A stretch of 40,261 bases of DNA from an uncultured Chitinophagaceae bacterium. Lineage in GTDB: Bacteria > Bacteroidota > Bacteroidia > Chitinophagales > Chitinophagaceae. The stretch is taken from assembly GCA_903883945.1 (NCBI GenBank), contig CAISCV010000030.1:1-40261 (forward strand), given 5' to 3'. The notes beneath the pieces are model-generated. The model saw only the letters and a list, made by a program, of their open reading frames with translations, made no database searches and was not told the DNA's origin. Shown one piece after another: positions 7,878-16,097 of the stretch. Each line of letters opens with the position of its first letter. Positions within the stretch are counted from its first letter, which is position 1. A program made the translations under genes and the position numbers.

Positions 7878-7913
7878 AAAAAGCCCTTGAAGATTGCACT
7901 TCAAGGGCTTTTT
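7878..7913. terminator. Bidirectional terminator
   Basis: A 15-bp perfect stem (7878-7892 with 7899-7913) has A and T runs on either side. It faces the end of the minus-strand PspA-associated gene 44 bp away. Confidence 0.85.
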
Positions 7914-7956
7914 ATCAATTAAAATTGCTATATGTCTATACCCCCCTCAATTTCAA

Positions 7957-8718
7957 TTACCACAAAAACAAAGGAACCAACCAAAAGGGAGAAACATAAA
8001 ACGGGTCGTAATAGGGCTCATAATAGGTATATTCCTCTACTACCGTTTCTGTTACCACCTGCTGCCCCCCATTGTTATTATTTTGTTGTTGTTCTTGCGA
8101 CCTCTTTGCTTCTTCTTTCAATAAATCTGTTAGCAACAACGCCCCCTGTTCAACCATATCTTGCATAGCATCATCCCCAATATCTTCGGGCTTGATAGCT
8201 GTTATACAAATTTTTTCTATTTCATCCCAGATGGTGTTCGATACCAAATCTAACTGCCAGCCAGTTGCTTGTGTATTAAAAACATTTTCATCTATAAAAG
8301 ACATAAACACAATCTCAGCAGGGTTCAACTTCTTAAACAAAGCAACTGCTATACGCAAATCGTCAAAACGGTCGTTGTTTTTGTAATTATTCCAGGCATC
8401 ATCGGTATCAAAGGCAAAATAGCTGCTAAATGCAAATTCTCCCTTCTCTAAATCCACAAAAGAATAAATATCATACATCTTCAGAAACTCTGTGTAGCGC
8501 TTCATAAAGATCCCAAAAGCTTCTTCTCCTTTAGAAGTTGACTGGTATTTGGTTCCATTAACAGTTAAGTATTCTTTTGACAATAATGAAATCAATAAGG
8601 GCTCTAGTACCTTATCATCTTGTCCTAGCATGGTGGTAAATACACGTTCTTTATTAATAATCTCGTCTAAAAGGATGATACAAGCAAAATCCTTTTTATT
8701 ATTTTCTGTTACGTACAT
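7957..8718 (-). CDS. Hypothetical protein, PspA-associated, Tyr-rich tail
   Basis: The 253-residue protein is not recognised. The N-terminal 75 residues (LLDEIINKERVFTTML, then LLSKEYLTVNGTKYQSTSKG) resemble a small winged-helix fold with a beta-hairpin wing. Residues about 90-195 are acidic and helical. The C-terminus is low in complexity, with a Gln/Asn/Gly run and then a Tyr/Pro/Phe-rich tail ending in SPFWLVPLFLW. It starts 4 bp after the PspA gene stops, so it should be made with PspA. It could be a PspA partner at the membrane. That role is inferred from context only. Confidence 0.75.
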   Translation of the reverse strand: MYVTENNKKDFACIILLDEIINKERVFTTMLGQDDKVLEPLLISLLSKEYLTVNGTKYQSTSKGEEAFGIFMKRYTEFLKMYDIYSFVDLEKGEFAFSSYFAFDTDDAWNNYKNNDRFDDLRIAVALFKKLNPAEIVFMSFIDENVFNTQATGWQLDLVSNTIWDEIEKICITAIKPEDIGDDAMQDMVEQGALLLTDLLKEEAKRSQEQQQNNNNGGQQVVTETVVEEYTYYEPYYDPFYVSPFWLVPLFLW

Positions 8719-8721
8719 GTT

Positions 8722-9423
8722 TTATGAAAGTTTATTTGCGTTGCGTTTTGCCCTAATTGCATCCAAAGCAGAGGAAGAGGACGTACCCAATATTTTATTA
8801 ATTTCTTGTTCGGATGAAAGCGTAGTATCTCTTACTTCTGCATAGGCCTGTGAGCGAAATTCTTGCGCAGTTACTTTGGCATCCATCCTATCTAATGTAC
8901 CCATCAATCCATCGGTATCAACAGAAGACAATGTCTTGTTGATGCTCTCACTTACCTGGGCAGTTTTAGCACGCGATTTCAATAAATTTGTCCTGTTTTC
9001 GGCCTCTGCTATCTTATCTTTTAGTTGTTGGATAGCTGTTTCCATCACTGCCAAAGCTTGTTCTTCTTTTTGTGCCATCGCTGCATACTCATTCGCTTGT
9101 TTAGTAGCTTGATCGTGGCTTTCAGCAGCAGTACTAGCAAGGGAATTCCCTTTTTCAGCATCTAGTTTACCTTCCTCTACCAAGTCCAGCAAATCATTTG
9201 CTTTCTTTTCCCATTCATCCGCTTTAGAACGCGCCTTTTGTTCTTCGGCACGATGTTGCAATGCAGCCGCTTTTACTTCCGACTCGCCAACAATTGCTTG
9301 CTGGTAGTTATCTTTCAATTCCCGCAGCACCTGATCGGCCATTTTAATTGGATCTTCCAATTTATCTACGACTGCATTTGCTTCCGATTTACCAATCCTG
9401 AATATTCTTTCAAATAGTCCCAT
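8722..9423 (-). CDS. PspA/IM30 family membrane-stress protein
   Basis: The 233-residue protein is almost entirely coiled-coil, as is typical of PspA/IM30 (ESCRT-III superfamily). It begins MGLFERIFRIGKSEANAVVDKLEDP, where the amphipathic N-terminal helix and the LEDP turn are family marks. A long heptad region rich in Ala, Glu, Lys and Gln follows (residues about 25-190). These proteins assemble on damaged inner membranes and help remodel them. There is no pspF, pspB or pspC nearby. Instead the gene is tied to the 253-residue gene downstream, and a Tyr-rich lipoprotein gene lies 116 bp upstream on the same strand. Confidence 0.9.
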   Translation of the reverse strand: MGLFERIFRIGKSEANAVVDKLEDPIKMADQVLRELKDNYQQAIVGESEVKAAALQHRAEEQKARSKADEWEKKANDLLDLVEEGKLDAEKGNSLASTAAESHDQATKQANEYAAMAQKEEQALAVMETAIQQLKDKIAEAENRTNLLKSRAKTAQVSESINKTLSSVDTDGLMGTLDRMDAKVTAQEFRSQAYAEVRDTTLSSEQEINKILGTSSSSALDAIRAKRNANKLS

Positions 9424-9460
9424 GTTATTTATATTTTATTTTAATGAAAAAACTTTTTTG

Positions 9461-9537
9461 AGTCGTAAGTCATACGTAAAGCATTACACCTTTAGTTCTT
9501 TTAGCTAATCACTAACCACTAATAAATAATAACTAAT
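9461..9537. repeat. TTAGT-type simple repeat in spacer
   Basis: This spacer holds TAATCACTAACCACTAATAA, similar to the spacers at 14671-14743 and 24238-24275, which are made of TTAGTTGTTAGT and CTAACCACTAAC. It looks like one dispersed low-complexity family found between genes. Confidence 0.5.
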
Positions 9538-9539
9538 TT

Positions 9540-10373
9540 TTATCTCCTCCTTCCAAAACCACTTCTACCGCCACCAAAGGATGAACGGTGTGATCCAAAT
9601 GAACTTCCTCCCGCCCCCAACGTGCTCCTCCCCATACTACTGCCCGATCCAAAACCAGAACTTCTTGGTGTACTAGTGCTGCTACCAAAACCACCCGAAC
9701 GAACAGGGCTAGACGCATCTCGTGCAGAAAAAGAACGTTGCGAATGTACGGGACTACTCAAGCTACTGCGAGAATTGGCAGATGGATGAAATGATCCGCT
9801 GCCCACAGCAGGACTATAGGTATGAGTTACTGTACGATAACTAGAGGTACCATACCGATGATAATAGGAGGGATAATAGCCATAATGATACATGGGGTAA
9901 TAGTACCTGTGCGGGCTAAGCATATAGGAAAGCAATAATATCTCGCCCAAGCTAAAGGAGGAATGATAGTAATAATCCTGACCACAATAAGTAGGGTTGC
10001 CCTGAATTTGCATATCGGCCCTGTCATTGGTTTGGTTGGGGGTAATATTTAAAGTGGCAACCGTAACAGAATCGGTGTTATTTACATCGTCTACCACCTG
10101 TATTTTGTTGGGCGATTCTACCACTTTTAAGAAATCGACCTTGCCGTCTTTGTCTAAATCGAGGTTGTTAATGTCATTGTCGGGCGCATTAATGGCAGAT
10201 TCTATTTGTGTGGGATTGCTGGTACGCTTTACAAGGTTTGCGAAGTTATTTACATTAAAACCAGGTAGTGAATTGGCTTGTATAGAAACATTATTACCTT
10301 GATCTGGATTAGAATTAGAGCCGCAACCAAACAACGCAACAGCAAAAACTGCCAATAAAAGTATTCTTCTCAT
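9540..10373 (-). CDS. Lipoprotein with Tyr-rich and Ser/Gly/Arg-rich regions
   Basis: The 277-residue protein has a lipobox (LFGCG, Cys17). The N-terminal domain contains LDLDKDGKVDF, an EF-hand-like Asp loop that could bind calcium. The middle is packed with Tyr and His (YYYPMYHYGYYPSYYHRYG), and the last 90 residues are Ser/Gly/Arg-rich and probably disordered, ending GRRR. No enzyme motif is seen. It lies upstream of the PspA gene on the same strand, and a TACTTTCG element stands upstream on the minus strand (10391-10398). The Tyr-rich stretch echoes the tail of the 253-residue gene product. The function is unknown; a surface or envelope-stress role is possible. Confidence 0.75.
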   Translation of the reverse strand: MRRILLLAVFAVALFGCGSNSNPDQGNNVSIQANSLPGFNVNNFANLVKRTSNPTQIESAINAPDNDINNLDLDKDGKVDFLKVVESPNKIQVVDDVNNTDSVTVATLNITPNQTNDRADMQIQGNPTYCGQDYYYHSSFSLGEILLLSYMLSPHRYYYPMYHYGYYPSYYHRYGTSSYRTVTHTYSPAVGSGSFHPSANSRSSLSSPVHSQRSFSARDASSPVRSGGFGSSTSTPRSSGFGSGSSMGRSTLGAGGSSFGSHRSSFGGGRSGFGRRR

Positions 10374-10638
10374 AACGATAAATAAAAAATCGAAAGTAAT
10401 AAATAGTAGGCTTCACTTTCTAAACAAATTGTTGAAAATGGTTAATCTTTATGTAGACGGTAAGTTAGTGGGGATATTGTGAGTTATATGTTCTAGTTAT
10501 TAGGTTTTAAATTTAAAATTTTGAACTAGTTATAAATGATGTTCGTTAGGCATAAAAAAGAAAGCGCATTGCCTAAGAAATCAACCGATATAATTTCTTA
10601 CATTTAGCCCGTTTTAGTTTTATCAATTAATTGTTAGT

Positions 10639-11547
10639 ATGAATTTTAAGAAATGGTTTCTATTGCCGCTATCAGTATTGCTTATGTCTTCTACCCAATC
10701 ACAAACAGTTATTCCTTTATACAAAGGAACTATTCCGAACAGTAAACCTTGTAGTGTAGTTGAATTTTCGCCCCTTGCAGGAAGAATAGGTGGTGTAATT
10801 GTCCCTGTTTTATATGCCTATCTACCCGAGAAGCCCGATAGTGTTCGTGGGGCTGTCATCATTTGTCCCGGTGGGGGATATAGCAGGCTGGCCATTGACC
10901 ACGAAGGGCATGAAGTTGCCAGAAACTACAACAAACAAGGTATTGCTGCTTTTGTATTGAAGTATAGACTACCCATCGATACCGCGTGTGTAGAAAATGC
11001 CGAAACAGTGGCCTTGATGGATGCCCAACAAGCCATAAAAATAGTACGAGACAGGGCAACGGATTTTAACATAAACCCAAATAATGTGGGTATTATGGGG
11101 TTTTCGGCGGGGGGGCATCTTGCATCTAGCCTGGGAACACATTATACGACAAGCCTGATACCGAATAAGGAAAACACCAACCTTCGACCCGACTTTATGG
11201 TGCTTGGGTACCCCGTAATTAGCTTTACGGATAGTCTGGCACACAAAGGAAGCCGCGACAATATGTTGGGAAAGAAGGCATCGAATGATAAAATCGAATT
11301 ATACAGCAACGAATTGCAAGTAAACCAAAATACCCCACCTACCTTCTTGATTCATGCTTTAGATGATAAGACCGTGAAAGTGGAGAATAGTCTTGAGTTT
11401 TTTATGGCATTGAAGAAAAATAAAGTTCCTGCCGAAATCCATATCATTCAAAAAGGTGGACATGGCTTTGGATTGCACAATAAAGAAGAACCTAGTAATT
11501 GGTTGGATTGGGTATTTACTTGGATGAAAGCAAATAAATTGCATTGA
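10639..11547 (+). CDS. Secreted alpha/beta hydrolase, acetyl-esterase-like
   Basis: The 302-residue protein has a signal peptide (residues 1-21, cleavage near TQSQ) and an alpha/beta-hydrolase fold. The oxyanion motif is CPGGGY (about 76-81), the nucleophile elbow is GFSAGGH (Ser about 155), and the catalytic Asp and His lie in HALDDKTV and GGHGFG near the end. This layout is that of BD-FAE/acetyl-xylan-esterase-like enzymes that deacetylate plant glycans. No polysaccharide-utilisation genes are adjacent, so the substrate is open. It converges with the Bat-like operon. Confidence 0.85.
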   Translation: MNFKKWFLLPLSVLLMSSTQSQTVIPLYKGTIPNSKPCSVVEFSPLAGRIGGVIVPVLYAYLPEKPDSVRGAVIICPGGGYSRLAIDHEGHEVARNYNKQGIAAFVLKYRLPIDTACVENAETVALMDAQQAIKIVRDRATDFNINPNNVGIMGFSAGGHLASSLGTHYTTSLIPNKENTNLRPDFMVLGYPVISFTDSLAHKGSRDNMLGKKASNDKIELYSNELQVNQNTPPTFLIHALDDKTVKVENSLEFFMALKKNKVPAEIHIIQKGGHGFGLHNKEEPSNWLDWVFTWMKANKLH

Positions 11548-11722
11548 TACTATTAAGCGTTTTGGTACCAACCATTCTTTTTTACAACCAATCTACTTAT
11601 TCGATTTATTAGACTTATCCACCTCCTACCATTCTTCATGGAGCGAATGGGCTTGCGGATTATTTTTGGGTGTAAACCTATTTTAGGACAAGTGCGGCAC
11701 TAATTCTAAGAAGCTATTTCCT

Positions 11723-12721
11723 CTACGGAAACTTCTTCAAAACCGTCAATCTCAACAATAACTCTAGCACCACACAGGCAAGCCCGAAGAGTACAAAGGG
11801 TAGAAAGAGTTCGGAGAAATGGTGGTAGGTGGTTGTTTCAATTTTGCTTTTCTCAAGCTTGTCAATGGCATCATAGCTGCCCTCGAGGCTTTCTTTGCTG
11901 GCAGCGGTAAAGTATTGTCCGCCTGTTGCACTGCTGATATGCTTTAATAATCCATCGTTAAAACTCAACTTCCCCGTAGCCGCAGGAGCAGCATTTGGGT
12001 TACCATCGGGCACCTGGTTGGTGCCTATCCCAATGCAATATACTTTTACGCCATATAGCTTAGCGAGGTTCTCGGCAATATCGGGAGGGATGACACCGCC
12101 AAAATCCACGCCATCGGTCATCAAAATCACAATCTTGGTCTTTGCTTTACTATCCTTTAACCGATCTACACTGGTTGCTAGGCCCGAGCCAATGGCTGTG
12201 CCGTCTTCGGTGAGGTAACCGTTCTGGATACTGCTTATCTGATTCATAACAGCGTTGTGGTCTGTGGTGATGGGGCATAACGTAAAACTCTGACTACTGA
12301 ATATCACAATACCTATCCGGTCGCCGGGACGCTTCTGCACAAAGTTGGTCGCTATCTCCTTCGCTGCTTCGAGCCGGTCGGGCTTAAAGTCCTGACTCGT
12401 CATACTCCCACTGATGTCGAAACAAAGCACTACATCAATGCCTTCGCCCGACGTTTGCTCATCAGTAAACTTCTCTTGCGGTCTTGCCAGGGCAATTATC
12501 ATACTCGTAAGTGCTAAAATCCTAAGCATAAAAGGCAGGGGATGAAACCGAAGCTTCCAACTGGTAGTTGGATGGAGAAATTGCAGGGTACTCACCTTTA
12601 AGGTCGCTCCTCTCCTACCCCTGCTCGCCCATTGCCAATAGATGAGATAAGGAATAAGTAGCAGCAATGGCAGTAGCCATGGGTATGCAAACTCGATATG
12701 TTGCCACCAATCAAATTCCAT
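11723..12721 (-). CDS. batA: VWA-domain membrane protein BatA
   Basis: The ATG at 12721 gives 332 residues beginning MEFDWWQHIEFAYPW, a normal BatA start; the longer frame to 12775 is an upstream extension. Two membrane segments (about 14-29 and 64-79) precede a von Willebrand A domain with the MIDAS motif DISGS (102-106) and TDGVDFGG, and a final membrane helix lies near the C-terminus. BatA belongs to the Bacteroides aerotolerance family. It overlaps the upstream gene by 11 bp, indicating coupled translation. The usual batB-batE genes do not follow; the operon ends here and converges with the esterase gene. Confidence 0.9.
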   Translation of the reverse strand: MEFDWWQHIEFAYPWLLPLLLLIPYLIYWQWASRGRRGATLKVSTLQFLHPTTSWKLRFHPLPFMLRILALTSMIIALARPQEKFTDEQTSGEGIDVVLCFDISGSMTSQDFKPDRLEAAKEIATNFVQKRPGDRIGIVIFSSQSFTLCPITTDHNAVMNQISSIQNGYLTEDGTAIGSGLATSVDRLKDSKAKTKIVILMTDGVDFGGVIPPDIAENLAKLYGVKVYCIGIGTNQVPDGNPNAAPAATGKLSFNDGLLKHISSATGGQYFTAASKESLEGSYDAIDKLEKSKIETTTYHHFSELFLPFVLFGLACVVLELLLRLTVLKKFP

Positions 12722-13736
12722 CAGTGGTGGGTTTATTTTGTGAAGAATGGAGGTTGGTGAGCAAAGCCTTGGCATCTACCAAACTTTGAATGCACTCCTC
12801 GGGTGTTGGGATGGACTTAGCAAACTTTACACTATCCCCCCAATGCAGCAACTGTATATATTGTTGTAACAAAACTTGGTTGGTTATCTTCTGATTAATG
12901 ACAGAAATATATTCCGCCGTAGTCTTGCTATAAGTGGTGATGTGTAACTGGTTGTCGGAATAGCCCTTGCAGATAGCAATTAACTGTATAAAGAACAACT
13001 GGTATTGTTTGTCCTGATATACAGGCACTAAGGCATCTAGTTTCTGGAGGGCTTCCTCGATAGTGAGTGGTTGGGAGGGCATGGTAAGGTTACCTTTTCG
13101 TCTTCCAACCAACAAACGGATTGTAAAGAACAAAACTATCACCAACACCACTACGGCAGTCATCGCTATCCAGATGGTGTAATCTTGCTCGGGTTCGGGT
13201 TCTAAAATATCCTTGATGTCGTTGTAGTCTTTGCGCATGTGTACATCTACCGGTACCACAGTAATTGGAATCTCACGGGTTTGAAAGGATTTACCACCAA
13301 TAACTACCTCAAAGGCAGGAAGGAAGAACTTGCCTGTATCGAAAGACGTGAGGGTGATTACCTGCGTGTAGGTTTTGGTGGATGAAATAGTACCTGTATC
13401 AATCGGTTGCCTCACGGCTACCTGAAAGTGCTGGAAGGTATCGGGTATAGCAAACCAGTTATCTATGGTAAGCGGTGCATTGCTAGTGGGTTCTACCTTT
13501 AGCTTCAGCTCGAATTGTTCCCCCATGCGAATCTTGTCCCGACTAACGATGGCGGATACCTTTTGGGCGGAAGAGGAAAGGGAGAGAAGAAGAAAAAGAA
13601 AGCCCCATCCCCTAAAGGGGAGAGATTGGTGAGACCTTCCACTCCCAACCCCTAAAGGGAGGAAGCAGAATAAGCCCCCACGACCAAGGGAGGAAGACTT
13701 ATGATTTATAACTAACCACTTACGATTTATCCTCAT
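12711..13736 (-). CDS. BatD-like membrane protein with an odd N-terminus
   Basis: The 341-residue protein starts with an ATGA overlap with the DUF58 stop. The first 57 residues are unusual: basic and Gly/Pro-rich, encoded by three short repeats, before a hydrophobic run (GFLFLLLSLSSSAQK) that serves as a late signal peptide. A beta-rich Ig-like segment (about 60-180) resembles BatD oxygen-tolerance proteins, followed by one membrane helix (about 193-213) and a cytosolic helical domain. Between MoxR/DUF58 and BatA, such a protein often links the ATPase to the VWA partners. The BatD relation is by context and pattern. Confidence 0.8.
   Translation of the reverse strand: MRINRKWLVINHKSSSLGRGGLFCFLPLGVGSGRSHQSLPFRGWGFLFLLLSLSSSAQKVSAIVSRDKIRMGEQFELKLKVEPTSNAPLTIDNWFAIPDTFQHFQVAVRQPIDTGTISSTKTYTQVITLTSFDTGKFFLPAFEVVIGGKSFQTREIPITVVPVDVHMRKDYNDIKDILEPEPEQDYTIWIAMTAVVVLVIVLFFTIRLLVGRRKGNLTMPSQPLTIEEALQKLDALVPVYQDKQYQLFFIQLIAICKGYSDNQLHITTYSKTTAEYISVINQKITNQVLLQQYIQLLHWGDSVKFAKSIPTPEECIQSLVDAKALLTNLHSSQNKPTTDGI
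13603..13695. repeat. Three GGGG-TTTA-type palindromic repeats inside a gene
   Basis: Copies at 13603-13631, 13644-13665 and (degenerate) 13674-13695 share CCCCTAAAGGGG, a near-palindrome, with flanks such as GAGATTGG or GAGGAAG. They lie within the coding frame of the BatD-like gene, before its hydrophobic signal core. A related copy is at 14587-14616. Confidence 0.7.
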
Positions 13737-14662
13737 CCTCGTTTGATAAAAAACTGTTGTAATACTTTAACGTAATCTTCTCCTGTAGCAATCTGTAACA
13801 AATCGGCACCTGCCCGCTTGAAGGTCTCCTTTGTCTCATTCATCAACCACAAATGTTGCTCTTGCCAAGCAGCCCTTGTTGCAGGATTGTTGGTATCCAA
13901 CCACCTGACAGCTCCTGTTTCGGCATCTGCCATTTCTACCATCCCCATTTTGGGTAGGGCAGTCTCGGCTTTATCATACACCTGAATGCCTATTACATCG
14001 TGCTTCTTAGAAGCCACACGAAGCAGGGGTTCGTAATTGTTATCGGCAAAGTCGCTCAGTATAAATACAATGCTTTTGTGTTTGCTATTGTTGTTGAGGT
14101 ATTGCAATGCCTTCGATAAGTCTGTTTTCAGTGCCTTCGGCTGAAAGCTCAATAATACCTTCATCATATACAAGATATGCTGCCGTCCCTTTTTGGGTGG
14201 TATGTACTTCTCTACGGTGTCGGTGCATAACAGTAACCCCGCTTTGTCATTGTTGTTTGCAGCACTAAAAGCAAGCACAGCCGTTATTTCGGAAATTAAC
14301 TCTTTCTTACTCTGGTTACCAGTGCCAAACAGGTTACTTGCACTTGCATCTACTAATATAAAAACAGACAATTCCCTTTCCTCTTCAAATACCTTACTAT
14401 AGGTAGTCCCCATTCTGGCACTCACATTCCAGTCGATAAACCGGATGTCATCGCCTGCATTGTATTCTTTTACCTCTTTAAAAACCATTCCCACTCCTTT
14501 AAAGGCAGAATGATATTCACCCGTAAACAAGTGATTGGTTAGTCGCTTGCTTATTATTTCTAGATGGCGGACAGCAGTTGAAGCATCCCTATCACCTGAA
14601 GGGGTGAGATTGGCAGATGTTGCCTTTAACTTTTTACTAAATAATTGTTTGAATAAACCCAT
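13733..14662 (-). CDS. DUF58 domain protein
   Basis: The 309-residue protein has the DUF58 core: GEYHSAFKG (about 48-56) and AGDDIRFIDWNVSARMG (about 70-86), followed by a VWA-like fold with LVDASASN as a MIDAS-like motif. DUF58 proteins pair with MoxR ATPases in envelope or metallocentre assembly systems. Residues 17-25 (NLTPSGDRD region) are encoded by a repeat at 14587-14616 related to those in the next gene, and are not needed for the fold. Its stop overlaps the next start (ATGA). The upstream gene is the MoxR ATPase, across an 81-bp simple-repeat spacer. Confidence 0.92.
   Translation of the reverse strand: MGLFKQLFSKKLKATSANLTPSGDRDASTAVRHLEIISKRLTNHLFTGEYHSAFKGVGMVFKEVKEYNAGDDIRFIDWNVSARMGTTYSKVFEEERELSVFILVDASASNLFGTGNQSKKELISEITAVLAFSAANNNDKAGLLLCTDTVEKYIPPKKGRQHILYMMKVLLSFQPKALKTDLSKALQYLNNNSKHKSIVFILSDFADNNYEPLLRVASKKHDVIGIQVYDKAETALPKMGMVEMADAETGAVRWLDTNNPATRAAWQEQHLWLMNETKETFKRAGADLLQIATGEDYVKVLQQFFIKRG
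14587..14616. repeat. Repeat copy inside the DUF58 gene
   Basis: The plus strand shares about 22 of 27 bases with the copy at 13603-13629 (common parts: CCC, ATC, CCT, AAGGGG, GAGATTGG). It encodes residues 17-25 of the DUF58 protein, in its variable N-terminal extension. Confidence 0.6.
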
Positions 14663-14670
14663 AAGGAAAG

Positions 14671-14743
14671 TTATGAGTTATTAGTTGTTAGCTGTTAGTT
14701 GTTAGTTCGACACTAATCACTAACCACTAACTACTAACAACTA
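14671..14743. repeat. TTAGT-type imperfect palindrome in the MoxR-DUF58 spacer
   Basis: Direct TTAGTTGTTAG units (14680-14707) face CTAACCACTAACTACTAAC (14719-14737), so the transcript can fold into a long imperfect hairpin inside the operon. Similar DNA is at 9461 and 24238. Confidence 0.6.
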
Positions 14744-15742
14744 TTAAGGTACTTTTACCGCTTTCAAAATATCGTCTATTATCTTTTCTGATGTGATGTT
14801 CTCTGCCTCTGCTTCGTAGGTGAGGCCGATACGATGCCGCAACACATCCTTGGCAATGGCCTTGATGTCTTCGGGAATCACGTAAGCACGTTTCTCCATA
14901 AACGCATAAGCCTTTGCAGCAAAAGCAAGATGAATACTAGCCCGTGGTGATACCCCATAACTAATCATGGTCTGCAACCTGCCTAGTCCATAATGTTGTG
15001 GGAAACGAGTGGCGAATACAATATCTATAATGTATTGTTCAATCTTTTCGTCGAAATAAATCCTCTTTACCAAGGCACGTGCAGCTAAGATATCATTGAT
15101 ACTCGCAACCGGATTAATCCTAGGTGGCGCCAAACTTTGCACCTGCTGACGGATAATCAATTGTTCTTGCTGTTTATCGGGATAGCCTACCACCACCTTC
15201 ATCATAAACCGGTCTGCCTGTGCTTCGGGCAATGGATAGGTCCCTTCCTGCTCCAGTGGATTCTGTGTTGCCAACACCAGAAAGGGTTCACTCAAAGGAT
15301 AAGATTGATCACCAATGGTTACTTGCTTCTCTTGCATGGCTTCCAACAAAGCACTCTGCACTTTGGCAGGTGCACGGTTTACCTCATCCGCCAATACGAA
15401 ATTGGAGAAGATTGGCCCCTTACGAACTACAAACTCATTGCGTTGCTGGTTGTAAATCATGGTTCCAACAATATCGGCAGGTAGTAAATCGGGTGTAAAC
15501 TGGATACGGCTGAACGGTGCATCAATTGCCTTTGCGAGCGACTTGATGGTTAAAGTCTTTGCCAACCCTGGCACCCCTTCCAACAGTACGTGACCATCGC
15601 TTAACAGCCCGATGATCAAGCGGCTAATCATCACTTCCTGACCAACGATTACTTTGTGCAATTCAGTTTGAAGCCTATCTACGATGTCAGATTGCTTTTG
15701 AATTTCTACTGTTAACTGCTGAATATCTTCTTGCTTGTGCAT
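14744..15742 (-). CDS. MoxR-family AAA+ ATPase
   Basis: The 332-residue cytosolic ATPase has Walker A GVPGLAKT (residues 56-63), Walker B VLADE (116-120) followed by NRAPAKVQSALLEAMQE, sensor 1 in ATQNPLEQEGTYPLPEAQ, and a C-terminal lid domain. MoxR proteins act as chaperones for VWA-domain partners, and here DUF58, BatD-like and BatA genes follow on the same strand. It is the first gene of that operon. A weak TTTCTTTG element lies upstream on the minus strand near 15791. Confidence 0.95.
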   Translation of the reverse strand: MHKQEDIQQLTVEIQKQSDIVDRLQTELHKVIVGQEVMISRLIIGLLSDGHVLLEGVPGLAKTLTIKSLAKAIDAPFSRIQFTPDLLPADIVGTMIYNQQRNEFVVRKGPIFSNFVLADEVNRAPAKVQSALLEAMQEKQVTIGDQSYPLSEPFLVLATQNPLEQEGTYPLPEAQADRFMMKVVVGYPDKQQEQLIIRQQVQSLAPPRINPVASINDILAARALVKRIYFDEKIEQYIIDIVFATRFPQHYGLGRLQTMISYGVSPRASIHLAFAAKAYAFMEKRAYVIPEDIKAIAKDVLRHRIGLTYEAEAENITSEKIIDDILKAVKVP

Positions 15743-15935
15743 ATATGAATTGTATAAAACGCTTCAACCCACTTTCTGGTGAAGTGTTACAAAGAAATAC
15801 TTTAAAATGAAAGGGTAATTAAAAGTTTTAGTTAATTAAGTAGAATTATATGGATTATAACATTATACAGGCATAGAAATGCAAAGTGTCGGTTTGGATA
15901 GAAATGAATTAGCTCTTAGTATAAACAGGTTGTAC

Positions 15936-16097
15936 CTATAAATCTTTCGCAGGAATCATTTTGATATTCCCTTTCTCATCGGCAATAACAAAAAAACTGT
16001 TCTTGGCTTTCGTCTCGGCCTTTACCTGCTGAATGGCTTTATCTAAGGCAACCTGTATTTTGGCACTTAGCTCCTCTCTTTTCTTTTGCTTTATCAT
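15936..16097 (-). CDS. Small protein, partner of the zeta-toxin-like kinase
   Basis: A 53-residue frame starts at an ATG that shares its last base with the stop of the zeta-like gene (TAATG junction). The product begins MIKQKKREELSAKIQVALDK, is highly charged and helical in its first 30 residues, and ends with a short strand pair (NSFFVIADEKGNIKMIPAKD). Translational coupling suggests that it works with the kinase, perhaps as an antitoxin, although epsilon-type antitoxins usually come first. No family is recognised. The call rests on the tight junction and the plausible protein. Confidence 0.7.
   Translation of the reverse strand: MIKQKKREELSAKIQVALDKAIQQVKAETKAKNSFFVIADEKGNIKMIPAKDL

Noticed and set aside
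12722-12775. Upstream extension of batA
   Set aside because: The usual BatA start MEFDWWQ is at 12721, and the extension overlaps the previous gene by 65 bp.
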